NCBI GenBank assembly: GCA_900314855.1
Contig: OMWZ01000003.1
Coordinates: 40,095-104,094 of the forward strand
Direction: 5' to 3'
Length of the DNA stretch: 64,000 nucleotides
Source of the DNA: an uncultured Selenomonadales bacterium
GTDB lineage: Bacteria > Bacillota > Negativicutes > Acidaminococcales > Acidaminococcaceae
In this document: positions 24,133 to 32,238 of the stretch, piece after piece
How positions within the stretch are numbered: the stretch's first letter is position 1
Layout of the letters: each line of letters begins with the position of its first letter
The notes under the pieces: generated by a model
Seen by the model: the letters and a program-made list of their open reading frames with translations, nothing else
Databases searched by the model: none
What the model was told of the DNA's origin: nothing
Position numbers and translations under genes: made by a program

Positions 24133-25077
24133 TCAAAATACGCCGAGGTACTGGAAGAGGACGACCCAGAAGAAGAGGGTCACGCAGGACAGACCCGAGG
24201 AGATGACGACGGCATTGCCCGCCAGTTCGGCATTGCTGCCGAGCTGCTGCGCCATGGCGAAAGAAGCGACGGCGCAGGGCGTGGCGAAGATGCTGAGGAG
24301 AGTGACGAATTCAATGCCCCGGAAGCCCAGGAACATGGCCGTGCCCAGAACGAGAGCGGGGACGACCAGCAGGCGCCCGGCCACGGTGAGAACTAGGTCG
24401 CGTACGTCGTGGCCTAGGGTGCCGACCTTAAAGGACGCGCCGAGGATGAGCAGGGCCACGGGCGATGTGCAGGCCGACAGTTGGGCGATGGGTTTTTCGA
24501 GAAAGTCGGGAATGCGGATACCTGTGAACAGGAAAAAGAAGCCGCAGACGGCGCCGACGATCATGGGATTCCGGAGGACGTTTCCCAACGTCTTGCGCAG
24601 GGAAAAACGGCCTTCGCCGCGGAACGTCTCGAGAATAAAGACGCCCATGATGTTGAAAATAGGAACGACGATGGCAATCATCATGGTCGGGACGGCGAGG
24701 GCGTCGCGGCCGAAAATGTTTTCCACCATCGGGATTCCCAGGAGGACGAAGTTGCTGCGGTAGAGGGCCTGGATCATGGCCCCGCGGGTCTTGTTGTCCT
24801 GGGTAATCCGCAGGACGAAGAAGGTCGCCCCGGCGATAACGGCGAAGACGGCGGCGACGGAAAAGACAATCAGTTTCGGCCGCAGGGCCTGGTCCAGCGA
24901 CGTGACGTACAGGTTGTGGAACATCATGCAGAAGAAAAAGACTTCGAAAACCATGCTGTTCACGCGGCGGATTTCGTGGTCGTCCAGCAGTTTGCGCCAG
25001 CGGATGTACGTGCCCGTCAGGATCAAAAGAAACAGGGGGACGATGGCCTTGACGGCGACGAGAAAGTATTGCTCCAT
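24133..25077 (-). CDS. Auxin efflux carrier (AEC) family transporter
   Basis: A 314-residue inner-membrane secondary carrier with about ten hydrophobic segments. ATG 25077 (MEQYFLVAVKAIVPLFLL) is preceded by GGAG; the frame extends upstream without a site. Typical AEC elements: TGTYIRWRKLLDDHEIRRVN, the YRSNFVLLGIPMVENIFG motif, RNPMIVGAVCGFFFLF, and TSPVALLILGASF. Bacterial relatives carry malate, malonate or other organic anions; substrate unknown here. It lies 88 bases downstream of the HlyD-like gene on the same strand and may share its transcript. Confidence 0.9.
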   Translation of the reverse strand: MEQYFLVAVKAIVPLFLLILTGTYIRWRKLLDDHEIRRVNSMVFEVFFFCMMFHNLYVTSLDQALRPKLIVFSVAAVFAVIAGATFFVLRITQDNKTRGAMIQALYRSNFVLLGIPMVENIFGRDALAVPTMMIAIVVPIFNIMGVFILETFRGEGRFSLRKTLGNVLRNPMIVGAVCGFFFLFTGIRIPDFLEKPIAQLSACTSPVALLILGASFKVGTLGHDVRDLVLTVAGRLLVVPALVLGTAMFLGFRGIEFVTLLSIFATPCAVASFAMAQQLGSNAELAGNAVVISSGLSCVTLFFWVVLFQYLGVF

Positions 25078-25165
25078 GATTTCACTCCGAATGTCTGGGA
25101 TAAGGAACACAACATTAATTGTATTGTACGAGGTTTTTCGGGGAATGTCTACGGCCCGTTTCCTG

Positions 25166-26101
25166 TCACAAGGAAATTTCCACGCCAACAGAAGCGCCGG
25201 CGGGCAAATCTTCCGGTTTCTGGTCGCTGAAGAGGACCAGCTCCCTGTCCGTATTTTCACGGATGATGCCGATAAAAGGCTTCTGCAGTCCCGGCGCCGT
25301 GAGGGTGACGGTCCGTCCCGGTTCGAGGCGCCCGTCCCGCACGCTTTGGGGAATGCGGATGTAGCACTCCGTCGTGGCCGTCAAGGTCAGGACAGGCTGG
25401 CCCTGGCGGACGGAAGCGCCGTTGGCGGCCTGGAGCCCGCCGACCAGGCCCGTGAAGGGGGCTTTTACTTCGTTGGCTGTCTGTTCCGCTTCCCGTTCGT
25501 ACGCGTCCTTCAGGGCCTTGACTTTGGCCTGGAGGGCCGCCGAATCGGAGGGTTTGGCGGTTTGCGCCTGGCGGAGTTCCGCCTGGGCGGCAGCGAGTCG
25601 GTCACGGGCCGACGCCAGGGTCTGGGCGGACTGGTCCACCTGCCGCTTCGATACGCCGCCGATGGCGTACAGGTTCGTCATCTTCTGGTACGTCGCGGAC
25701 GCGCGCTGGACGTCGGCCAGGGCCCCCTGGACGGTAGCGGCGGCGGCGGCGCGGTCCATGGCGGGACCGCCGGCCTGGAGGCGGCGCAGTTCCGCTTGTG
25801 CCTGTGCCAGTTCACGGGCGGCCTTTCCCGGCACGTTTGTGCCGGTCCCGTCGGCGACGCCGAAGAGGGGTTCTCCCTTGCGGATGCGATCCCCTTTTTC
25901 TACGATCAGGCCTTGGACCTTGCCGTCTGCCGGTGCCGGAAGGGTTGTCGTGACGGCTTCGATCCTGCCCTGCAGGTGCAGGACCTGCCGTCCCGGCCGG
26001 GCGCAGCCCGCCAGGGCCACCAGGGCGGCGCACAGGAGGAGAAAAAAAGGCAGCACGGAAGTACGTTTGTGTTTGGACCGGGGAGTTTTTTTAGAATACA
26101 T
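25166..26101 (-). CDS. HlyD/MFP-type periplasmic adaptor lipoprotein (orphan)
   Basis: A 311-residue protein with a Lys/Arg-rich N-terminus, a hydrophobic core and lipobox LAGC, so it is probably a membrane-anchored lipoprotein. It has two lipoyl half-motifs (PADGKVQGLIVEKGDRIRKG near the N-terminus; VKAPFTGLVGGLQAANGASV later) separated by a long alpha-helical hairpin (about 95-195, Ala/Gln/Arg-rich), then a beta-barrel part. This is the membrane fusion protein plan of RND or MacA-type exporters. No pump or outer-membrane channel gene is next to it; only the AEC carrier follows. ATG 26101 is chosen with AAAGGA upstream. The partner is unknown. Confidence 0.85.
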   Translation of the reverse strand: MYSKKTPRSKHKRTSVLPFFLLLCAALVALAGCARPGRQVLHLQGRIEAVTTTLPAPADGKVQGLIVEKGDRIRKGEPLFGVADGTGTNVPGKAARELAQAQAELRRLQAGGPAMDRAAAAATVQGALADVQRASATYQKMTNLYAIGGVSKRQVDQSAQTLASARDRLAAAQAELRQAQTAKPSDSAALQAKVKALKDAYEREAEQTANEVKAPFTGLVGGLQAANGASVRQGQPVLTLTATTECYIRIPQSVRDGRLEPGRTVTLTAPGLQKPFIGIIRENTDRELVLFSDQKPEDLPAGASVGVEISL

Positions 26102-26198
26102 TTTACACAATCCTTTCTCTGTAGACTTTATCTTAGCACAGCAACAGTGGAATTTTTGTGAAATCTGGGGACGATTTCATAAAAAATGGTTGCAGATG

Positions 26199-26227
26199 TT
26201 ACAATTCCGGCGAAAATGTATTATAAT
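26199..26227 (+). promoter_or_regulatory. Promoter region of the radical SAM gene
   Basis: TATAAT at 26222-26227 with a weak -35 (TTACAA, 26199-26204, 17-base spacer). The 304-base gap 26102-26405 between divergent genes holds this promoter, the inverted repeat at 26280-26296 and a GC hairpin (GCGGGG/CCCCGC, about 26298-26318), but no gene. Confidence 0.5.
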
Positions 26228-26279
26228 GTTACTGCAAAACTGTTTTATATGTTGCTGTACCGCTTTGAGACATGGTAAA

Positions 26280-26296
26280 AGTGTAAAGTTAACACT
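26280..26296. promoter_or_regulatory. Inverted repeat in the radical SAM leader
   Basis: AGTGTAAAGTTAACACT: 5-bp arms AGTGT/ACACT with partial symmetry inside, about 50 bases past the -10. It contains one GTTAAC but no BirA partner at 15 bases. Possible operator, unproven. Confidence 0.3.
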
Positions 26297-26405
26297 GCGG
26301 GGACGCTTGCGCCCCGCGGCCTGGACAGCGTTGCCGGACTGGGGCCCCTGCCCCGGACGTCGTCCCTTTTCAGTTTTTTCAGTTTTCGGATGGAGGAAAG
26401 AATTT

Positions 26406-27299
26406 ATGTTTTTTGATGATTACGATACCCCTGTGTTCCGGCCGCCCAGCGAAGCCAACAGTTTTATCCTGCGGGTGACGCGCGGATGTGCCCACAACAA
26501 GTGTACCTATTGCAATATGTATCGCGGGGTCCCGTTCCAGGTCCTGACGAACGAGGAAATCGCCCGTCAGATCGGCATGGCGTACACGTACAACCGCGAA
26601 GGCGTGCGCCGGGTCTTTTTGGCGGACGGCGATGCCCTGTGCCTGCCGACGTCGCGTCTGTTGGGCATCCTGGAAGCGCTGCGCAAGGCCTTCCCGAACC
26701 TGCAGCGCGTTTCGTCCTATGCGGCGCCGAAGGATATCCTGCGCAAGTCGCCGGAAGAAATGAAGCAGCTCTTCGACGCGGGCTTGAAATTGCTCTACTA
26801 CGGCATGGAAAGCGGGGACTCGGAAACCCTGCTGGCCATCCGGAAGGGCGTGGACGGCCCCCAGTCCATTGAGGCGGGCAAGCGCGTCATCGCGGCGGGC
26901 ATGAAGCTGTCCATTATGGTCATCCTCGGCATTGCCGGCAAGGAAGGGTCGGAACGCCACGCCCTGGCGACGGCCAAAGCCATCAGCGAAATCCAGCCGA
27001 CCATGCTGAGCGCCCTGTGCCTCATGCTGTACCGCGGCAGCGAGCTGAAGGACCAGTTCGAACGCGGCGAGTTCCATCCCCTGTCCCCGGGCGGCCTGAT
27101 GCACGAACTGCAGCTCATGCTGGAGAATATCCACCTGCCCGAAGGATGCCATACGTTGTTCCGCAGCAACCATGTTTCCAACTATGTCAATTTCGCCGGC
27201 ACCCTGCCGAAGGACCAGGAGCGTCTGATCCGGGAAGTCGCCATGGCGGCAGGCGAACTGGACAAGCTGAAATCGTGGGATGTCTATAATTACGGCTGA
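26406..27299 (+). CDS. Radical SAM protein
   Basis: A 297-residue radical S-adenosylmethionine enzyme. The [4Fe-4S] cluster motif is RGCAHNKCTYCNMY (C-x4-C-x2-C, one residue longer than the classical first spacing). It is followed by a TIM-barrel core with VFLADGDALCLPTSRLL (AdoMet-binding GGE-like position), SSYAAPKDIL and YYGMESGDSETLLAI. No accessory SPASM or B12 domain is seen. GGAGG at 26392-26396 supports ATG 26406. It is monocistronic with a long leader. It belongs to a broad Elp3/HemN-like group; the substrate cannot be predicted. Confidence 0.9.
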   Translation: MFFDDYDTPVFRPPSEANSFILRVTRGCAHNKCTYCNMYRGVPFQVLTNEEIARQIGMAYTYNREGVRRVFLADGDALCLPTSRLLGILEALRKAFPNLQRVSSYAAPKDILRKSPEEMKQLFDAGLKLLYYGMESGDSETLLAIRKGVDGPQSIEAGKRVIAAGMKLSIMVILGIAGKEGSERHALATAKAISEIQPTMLSALCLMLYRGSELKDQFERGEFHPLSPGGLMHELQLMLENIHLPEGCHTLFRSNHVSNYVNFAGTLPKDQERLIREVAMAAGELDKLKSWDVYNYG

Positions 27300-27421
27300 A
27301 ATGACGGCGGAAATGGCGGCGGAGCAAGGCGGAATCCCGCCTTGCCCGGTTCCGCGGCCGCCTCTTTGAACGGAAAGGGGAGAACCGCCCGGGCCGCGGC
27401 CCGGCGGGAATCCTGTCACAG

Positions 27422-27440
27422 GCCGGCCGGAAAGGCCGGC
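27422..27440 (+). other. Hairpin just before the NlpC/P60 ribosome binding site
   Basis: GCCGGCC and GGCCGGC pair perfectly (7 bp) with a GGAAA loop and lie five bases upstream of GGAGAG. No T-tract. It may stabilise the mRNA 5' end or follow termination of the radical SAM transcript. Confidence 0.4.
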
Positions 27441-27457
27441 AAACGGAGAGTATGAGT

Positions 27458-28288
27458 ATGTGGAAGAAAACGCTGCTGCCCCTGGCTCTGGCGGTCGCCG
27501 TGGCGGGTTGGGGCCTGGCCCCGGCGGAAGGCGAGGCCGCGCCCGTAGTGGGAAACCGGCCGCACCGGGCCGACGGGATCTTGATCACCGCCCCTCCGGC
27601 CGTACCGAGGCCGGCGCCGCCGTCCATCGTTCAGCCCACGGTGCCGAAGCCGGCGCTGAAAGAGGTCTACGAGCAGGGCGACCACGCCTGGCTGGTCCTC
27701 ATGGCCCAAACCTGTCTGGAAGACCTGGGCTTTCGCCCGGGGACGCGGAATGGGGATTTTACCCGGGATACCCGCAAGGCCCTGAAAAAATTCCAGAAAA
27801 AGGAACGGGCCGAGGGGCTTCGCCAGGATGGCAGGCTGGACATGGAGACATACCAGCTGCTGAAGCGCCGCGCCGCGGAACGGAAATACGGTTCGGAGCT
27901 TGTCTCTGCCGACAGCAAGTCAATCCTGGCGACGGCGGCCCGCTATCAAGGCACGCGCTATGTCTTCGGCGGCACGACGCCGAAGGGATTCGACTGCTCC
28001 GGGTACGTGCAGTACGTCTTTGCCCAGCAGGGCATCCGGCTGACGCGGACGGCGGACACGCAGGCCCGGGAGGGCACGTTTGTCCCCCGTTCCAAGCTGC
28101 AGCCCGGCGACCTGGTTTTCTTTACGACCTACGCGCCCGGCGCATCCCATAACGGCATCTACGCCGGCAACGGGAAATTCTGGAACGCCACCAGCCACGG
28201 CGTCATGCTGAGCGACCTGAACGACCCGTACTGGAATTCCCGGTATTATACGGGCCGGCACGTCCTGACCGGCGGAAAGCGCCCGTAA
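27458..28288 (+). CDS. NlpC/P60 endopeptidase with peptidoglycan-binding domain
   Basis: A 276-residue secreted cell-wall hydrolase. Signal peptide (about 1-25, cut near GEAAP), a Pro-rich linker, a PG_binding_1 domain (about 70-125: LVLMAQTCLEDLGF to TRDTRKALKKFQ), then the NlpC/P60 catalytic domain (about 150-276) with nucleophile Cys in GFDCSGYVQYVF, His in ASHNGIYAGNGKFW, and QPGDLVFF. It should cut gamma-D-glutamyl-diaminopimelate links. ATG 27458 is better spaced from GGAGAG (27445-27450) than ATG 27452. It is monocistronic or heads the regulator transcript at 28381. Confidence 0.93.
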   Translation: MWKKTLLPLALAVAVAGWGLAPAEGEAAPVVGNRPHRADGILITAPPAVPRPAPPSIVQPTVPKPALKEVYEQGDHAWLVLMAQTCLEDLGFRPGTRNGDFTRDTRKALKKFQKKERAEGLRQDGRLDMETYQLLKRRAAERKYGSELVSADSKSILATAARYQGTRYVFGGTTPKGFDCSGYVQYVFAQQGIRLTRTADTQAREGTFVPRSKLQPGDLVFFTTYAPGASHNGIYAGNGKFWNATSHGVMLSDLNDPYWNSRYYTGRHVLTGGKRP

Positions 28289-28380
28289 GACGGCGCCTGC
28301 GGGACGCGGGAACGGCCCAGCCAACGGCATCCAGCCCAACGAATCCACACAAAAAACAGAGTAAAAGAGGGATATGTCAT

Positions 28381-30291
28381 ATGATTCGCGAGAAGCGGAA
28401 TAAGGAAAAACTGGCCGCGTACTACAACAAATTCATGGAAGACGGCATCGTCGATCCGAACGTGCATCCTTGGGTAGCCGAGTCCTGGCAGCGTTGCCGC
28501 GCCATGCGCCTGCCCCACGAAACCATGCCGAAGATCCACAAGCTGACCCGTGAACAGATCGAACAGCACCAGCGGACGCACGAGTTCATCGTGCGCTACG
28601 TGGACGGCTTGTACGAACAGAGCAAGCAGAACTTCAACGTCCACAATCTGTCCATGCTGCTGATCGACGACCAGGGCTATGTCATCAAGAACTATGCCAT
28701 GCCCTTTTTCCAGCGTGTCATCGAGGATATCGTCGGCATGCGCGTCCTGGAGGAAGATGTTGGCACGAGCAGCATCTCCATCGCCCGGGAACACAATGTG
28801 CCCTTCCTCATGTTCGGGCCGGAAATGTGGATCCGCGAAAGCCATAACGGCGATGCCTGCAGCGCCCCGATTTGCGTCAATGGGAAGCTGCGCTACATCC
28901 TGTCGTTTTGTTCCGTCGACCAGGACGACCTGCCGTATGACCTGCTCCTGTCCCTGCTCCTGACGATGAAGTATTCCATTGAGAAACATTTGGAAACCCT
29001 GGAATATTGGAACATCTACAAGATGATGACGGAGGAACTGCCGGTCAGTGTCTACTGGCTGGACCGGAAGGAAGAGCTCAAATACGCCAACAGCCGCGGG
29101 TTGAAGCGGTTGGAAGGAAAGGAGAGGCTGGCCGACGAGTTCCTGAATTACGAACATATCCCCATCCGCCGCGCCTTGAGCGGCGTGCCGACGCACCGGC
29201 GGGAAATCACGTGGATCACACAGGACCGGACGTATGAGGATATTACGACGGTGCTGCCGGTCAAGGTGGCCGACGAGGTGGAGAGCGCCCTGGTGCTCAG
29301 CATGTCCATCGAGGACCTGAAGACGACCATTGCCCATGCCACGGGCTACAGCTCGCGCTACAGCCTGTACAGCATGGTCGGCGAGACGACGGAATTCCTG
29401 GCGCTGCAGCACAAGGCGTCCCGCGTGGCCCGCAGCGACCATAATATCCTGCTCCAGGGGGAACCGGGCACGGGCAAACAGCGCCTGGCCCACGGAATCC
29501 ATCAGGCTTCACCCCGGGCGGCGGCTCCCTTGATCGTGGTCAAAGGGTCCAACGCCCCCGTGTCGGAACTGCAGGAGGAATTCTTCGGCAGCCTGGACGG
29601 GGACAACCAGCCGACGGCAGGCAAACTGGAGCTGGCCATGGGCGGCACTCTCTTCCTGGACGAAGTGGAAAAGCTGCCTGTCGAGTTCGGCGACAAGCTG
29701 GCCGATGTCCTGCAGAACGGCCTGCCCGTGCCGGGCAGCCGGACGGAACGCAAAAAACTCAACATCCGCATTATCGCGGCGTGCGACTCCAATTTGAAAC
29801 GCCTGGCCGACAAGGGGCTCTTCAGCCGCCGTCTCTACGAATATGTCATTGATACGGTCATGCGCATCCCGCCCCTGCGGGAACGGGTCAAGGACATCGA
29901 AGTGTTGGCCAACCACATCCTGGCGGAAATGTCGGCGCAGCACAATATGCCGCCCAAACGGCTGACGCCGCAGGCTCTGCACCTGCTGACGGAGTGCAGC
30001 TGGCCTGGCAATATCAAGCAGCTCCAGGGCGTCATCGAACAGGCCTTTTTCCATACGGCGGGCAGCACCATCGAAGCGGAAAACATCAAGCTGCCGGGGA
30101 ACAAGACCCTGGAGAAATCCTGGAAGTATGATAAGGACGCCTTTATCGCGGCGTGGAAGGCCGCCGGCGGCAATATTTCCAAGCTGGCGGGCATGCTCGA
30201 CGTGAGCCGTGTCACGCTGTACCGGTACCTGAAAAAATACGAGCTTGGGCCGTCGAAACCGGCCCGGTCCCGGAAACGGGACAGCAAGTAA
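28381..30291 (+). CDS. AcoR/DhaR-like transcriptional regulator without GAFTGA
   Basis: A 636-residue regulator laid out like enhancer-binding proteins: N-terminal VHPWVAESWQRCRAMRLP element, GAF-like domain (about 60-200), PAS-like domain (about 215-310), AAA+ domain (about 335-560) and a Fis-type helix-turn-helix (NISKLAGMLDVSRVTLYRYL). Walker A is GEPGTGKQRLA and Walker B GGTLFLDEVEKLP. The GAFTGA loop that contacts sigma-54 is absent: the segment reads FFGSLDGDNQPTAGKLELA, shorter and unrelated. DhaR of E. coli also lacks it and works with sigma-70. The effector is unknown. ATG 28381 follows AGAGGGATATGTC. Neighbouring trmB begins 22 bases later. Confidence 0.9.
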   Translation: MIREKRNKEKLAAYYNKFMEDGIVDPNVHPWVAESWQRCRAMRLPHETMPKIHKLTREQIEQHQRTHEFIVRYVDGLYEQSKQNFNVHNLSMLLIDDQGYVIKNYAMPFFQRVIEDIVGMRVLEEDVGTSSISIAREHNVPFLMFGPEMWIRESHNGDACSAPICVNGKLRYILSFCSVDQDDLPYDLLLSLLLTMKYSIEKHLETLEYWNIYKMMTEELPVSVYWLDRKEELKYANSRGLKRLEGKERLADEFLNYEHIPIRRALSGVPTHRREITWITQDRTYEDITTVLPVKVADEVESALVLSMSIEDLKTTIAHATGYSSRYSLYSMVGETTEFLALQHKASRVARSDHNILLQGEPGTGKQRLAHGIHQASPRAAAPLIVVKGSNAPVSELQEEFFGSLDGDNQPTAGKLELAMGGTLFLDEVEKLPVEFGDKLADVLQNGLPVPGSRTERKKLNIRIIAACDSNLKRLADKGLFSRRLYEYVIDTVMRIPPLRERVKDIEVLANHILAEMSAQHNMPPKRLTPQALHLLTECSWPGNIKQLQGVIEQAFFHTAGSTIEAENIKLPGNKTLEKSWKYDKDAFIAAWKAAGGNISKLAGMLDVSRVTLYRYLKKYELGPSKPARSRKRDSK

Positions 30292-30313
30292 GGGATCGAA
30301 AGGATGGTTCTTG

Positions 30314-31033
30314 ATGCGCCTGCGTAAAAAACCCTGGATCGACGACGCCTTGCCGGAGGTGCGCGACCAATACATCTATCTGGACCGCCTGGACCGGTTC
30401 AAGGGCCACTGGCGGGACCAGTTCCAGGGCAGGGAGCTGTGCCTGGAAATCGGGTCCGGCAAAGGAGCCTTTATTACGGGTATGGCCGCCCTGCACCCGG
30501 AAAAGGCCTTTATCGGTGTGGAAACGCAGATCGGCGTAGCCTATTATCCCGCGCGCAAGGCGAAGGACGAGGGCTTGACGAACCTGCGCATGCTTTGCGG
30601 CGACGCGGCGTGCCTTGAGGACTGGTTCGAGCCGGGCGAGGTCCGCACGCTGTACCTCAATTTCAGCGATCCCTGGCCCAAGGCGCGCCATGCCAAACGG
30701 CGCCTGACGCACGTCAATTTCCTCGCCTTGTATTTCCGGCTCCTCGGCCCCGGCGGTACGTTGTATTTCAAGACGGACAACCGCGGCCTCTTCGATTTTT
30801 CCGTGGAACAGTTCCGCCTGTTCGGCATGGACATCCGCGAGCTGTCCTACGACCTCCACCACAGCGGCTATGTGAACGAGGTCCAGACGGAGTATGAACG
30901 CAAATTCAGCGGGCGGGGCACGCCGATCAACTACTGTGCCGCCGTCTTCACGGCTGCGTCGGGACAGGGGGTAGAGACCCGTCCGCCCCGCGATTCCCGG
31001 CCCCCGGCGCCGGCGGAGGAAGGACGGCAATGA
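30314..31033 (+). CDS. trmB: tRNA (guanine-N7-)-methyltransferase
   Basis: Methylates G46 in the tRNA variable loop using AdoMet. 239 residues. Seen: the AdoMet site LCLEIGSGKGAFI, FIGVETQ, and the family signature LNFSDPWPKARHAKRRL, with later YFKTDNRGLFDFS. The last about 20 residues are a Pro/Arg-rich extension beyond the usual end. ATG 30314 follows AAAGGA. The stop overlaps the start of the FtsW-like gene (ATGA at 31030). Confidence 0.95.
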   Translation: MRLRKKPWIDDALPEVRDQYIYLDRLDRFKGHWRDQFQGRELCLEIGSGKGAFITGMAALHPEKAFIGVETQIGVAYYPARKAKDEGLTNLRMLCGDAACLEDWFEPGEVRTLYLNFSDPWPKARHAKRRLTHVNFLALYFRLLGPGGTLYFKTDNRGLFDFSVEQFRLFGMDIRELSYDLHHSGYVNEVQTEYERKFSGRGTPINYCAAVFTAASGQGVETRPPRDSRPPAPAEEGRQ

Positions 31034-32238
31034 GAGAGAAATTCCTGTTTTGGTCCAATGCGCGGCAGGCGGTCCTGTCGCTGGTCCTGTTCCTGGTTGC
31101 CATTGGTATCGTCAATGATTTCAGCGCCAGTTTCGTCCGGGCCGAGGTCTTGACAGGCAGCCAGTATTATTTCTTCAAACGGTATCTGCTGTTTACCTGT
31201 ATCGGGTTCGTCGTTTTGTGGTTCGTGGGGTATCGATTCGATTACCATCGTCTCCTGTCCCCGCGGTTCCTGAAAATCGCCGGCGCCCTGACGCTGCTGT
31301 CCCTGGTGGCGGTCCGCGTGGCGGGCCATGTGGTCAACGGGTCCCGGCGCTGGATCAGCATCGCCGGGATTTCCCTCCAGCCGTCGGAAGTGGCGAAGGT
31401 GGCCATTATCCTCATTGCCACGGGCTTTTTGGGCGAGTGCCTGCGGCGCCGGCAGTCCGTGTCCCTGGTCCGGTGGCCCCAGGCGGCCCCCCTGGTGTTT
31501 ACAGCCGTCGCGTCGGCATTCGTCCTGAAGCAGCCCGACATGGGGACGGCGGCTATTATGCTGGGACTGGGCATCTACATGTATATCCTGGCAGGCATCC
31601 CGAAACAGCAGATCGCGGCCATCGTCGGCCTGGGCCTGGCCGGCGCGGCGGCGATTGCCGTGCTGGAACCGTACCGCCTGAACCGCATCAAGATTTGGAA
31701 GAATCCCTGGCTGGATCCCCTCGGCGCGGGCTACCAGATGGTGCAGTCCGAGATGGCCATCGGCTCCGGCGGCCTGCTCGGCGTGCCCTGGGGACAGGGC
31801 AGCAGTAAGTTTTTCTACCTGCCCGAAGCCCACACGGACTTCGCCTTCGCAGTCTTTTGCCAGGAATGGGGCTTTGTGGGCGCCTTCCTGCTGCTTTTGA
31901 TTTTCGCGCTCCTGGCCCTTGCTCTGTACCGCATCGCCATCGCCACGCAGGACGCGAAAGGCTTTCTCCTGGTCGGCGGCTGCTCGTGCCTGTTGATTGG
32001 CCAGTCCGTGGCGAATATCGCCATGGTCACGGGCCTGCTGCCGGTCATCGGCGTGCCGCTCCTGTTCATCAGCTACGGCGGGACGTCCCTGCTGGTCAAT
32101 TTCCTGTGCCTGGGCCTGATTTTGTCCGTCTACCGCAGGGAGGCGGAGCGGGAAATCCGCGAATTGCGGGCACAGGCGGGCCTGCCTCCCGAAGAGATTG
32201 ACGGCCTGCGTGTCGTGACAAGGAGGCCCCGCCCATGA
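31030..32238 (+). CDS. FtsW/RodA/SpoVE (SEDS) peptidoglycan glycosyltransferase
   Basis: A 402-residue polytopic SEDS enzyme that polymerises lipid II with a partner class B PBP. About ten membrane segments; conserved elements are NGSRRWISIAGISLQPSE, KQPDMGTAAIML, a large loop with GAGYQMVQSEMAIGSGG and LPEAHTDFAFAVFCQEWG (catalytic Asp in this loop), and LPVIGVPLLFISYGGTS. It overlaps trmB by ATGA upstream and the PBP gene by ATGA downstream, so the SEDS-PBP pair is made together. FtsW, RodA and SpoVE cannot be told apart by sequence alone; the location outside a division cluster suggests an additional set. Confidence 0.92.
   Translation: MREKFLFWSNARQAVLSLVLFLVAIGIVNDFSASFVRAEVLTGSQYYFFKRYLLFTCIGFVVLWFVGYRFDYHRLLSPRFLKIAGALTLLSLVAVRVAGHVVNGSRRWISIAGISLQPSEVAKVAIILIATGFLGECLRRRQSVSLVRWPQAAPLVFTAVASAFVLKQPDMGTAAIMLGLGIYMYILAGIPKQQIAAIVGLGLAGAAAIAVLEPYRLNRIKIWKNPWLDPLGAGYQMVQSEMAIGSGGLLGVPWGQGSSKFFYLPEAHTDFAFAVFCQEWGFVGAFLLLLIFALLALALYRIAIATQDAKGFLLVGGCSCLLIGQSVANIAMVTGLLPVIGVPLLFISYGGTSLLVNFLCLGLILSVYRREAEREIRELRAQAGLPPEEIDGLRVVTRRPRP

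Noticed and set aside
26270..26320. A third BirA operator before the radical SAM gene
   Set aside because: There is one GTTAAC at 26288-26293 but no second half site 15 bases away.
25374..27299. A 641-residue plus-strand frame fused to the radical SAM protein
   Set aside because: The upstream half is antisense to the HlyD-like lipoprotein and crosses the promoter region; GGAGG and ATG at 26406 define the real start.
27422..27440. Terminator of the radical SAM gene
   Set aside because: The perfect 7-bp stem is not followed by a T-tract and sits only five bases before the next ribosome binding site.
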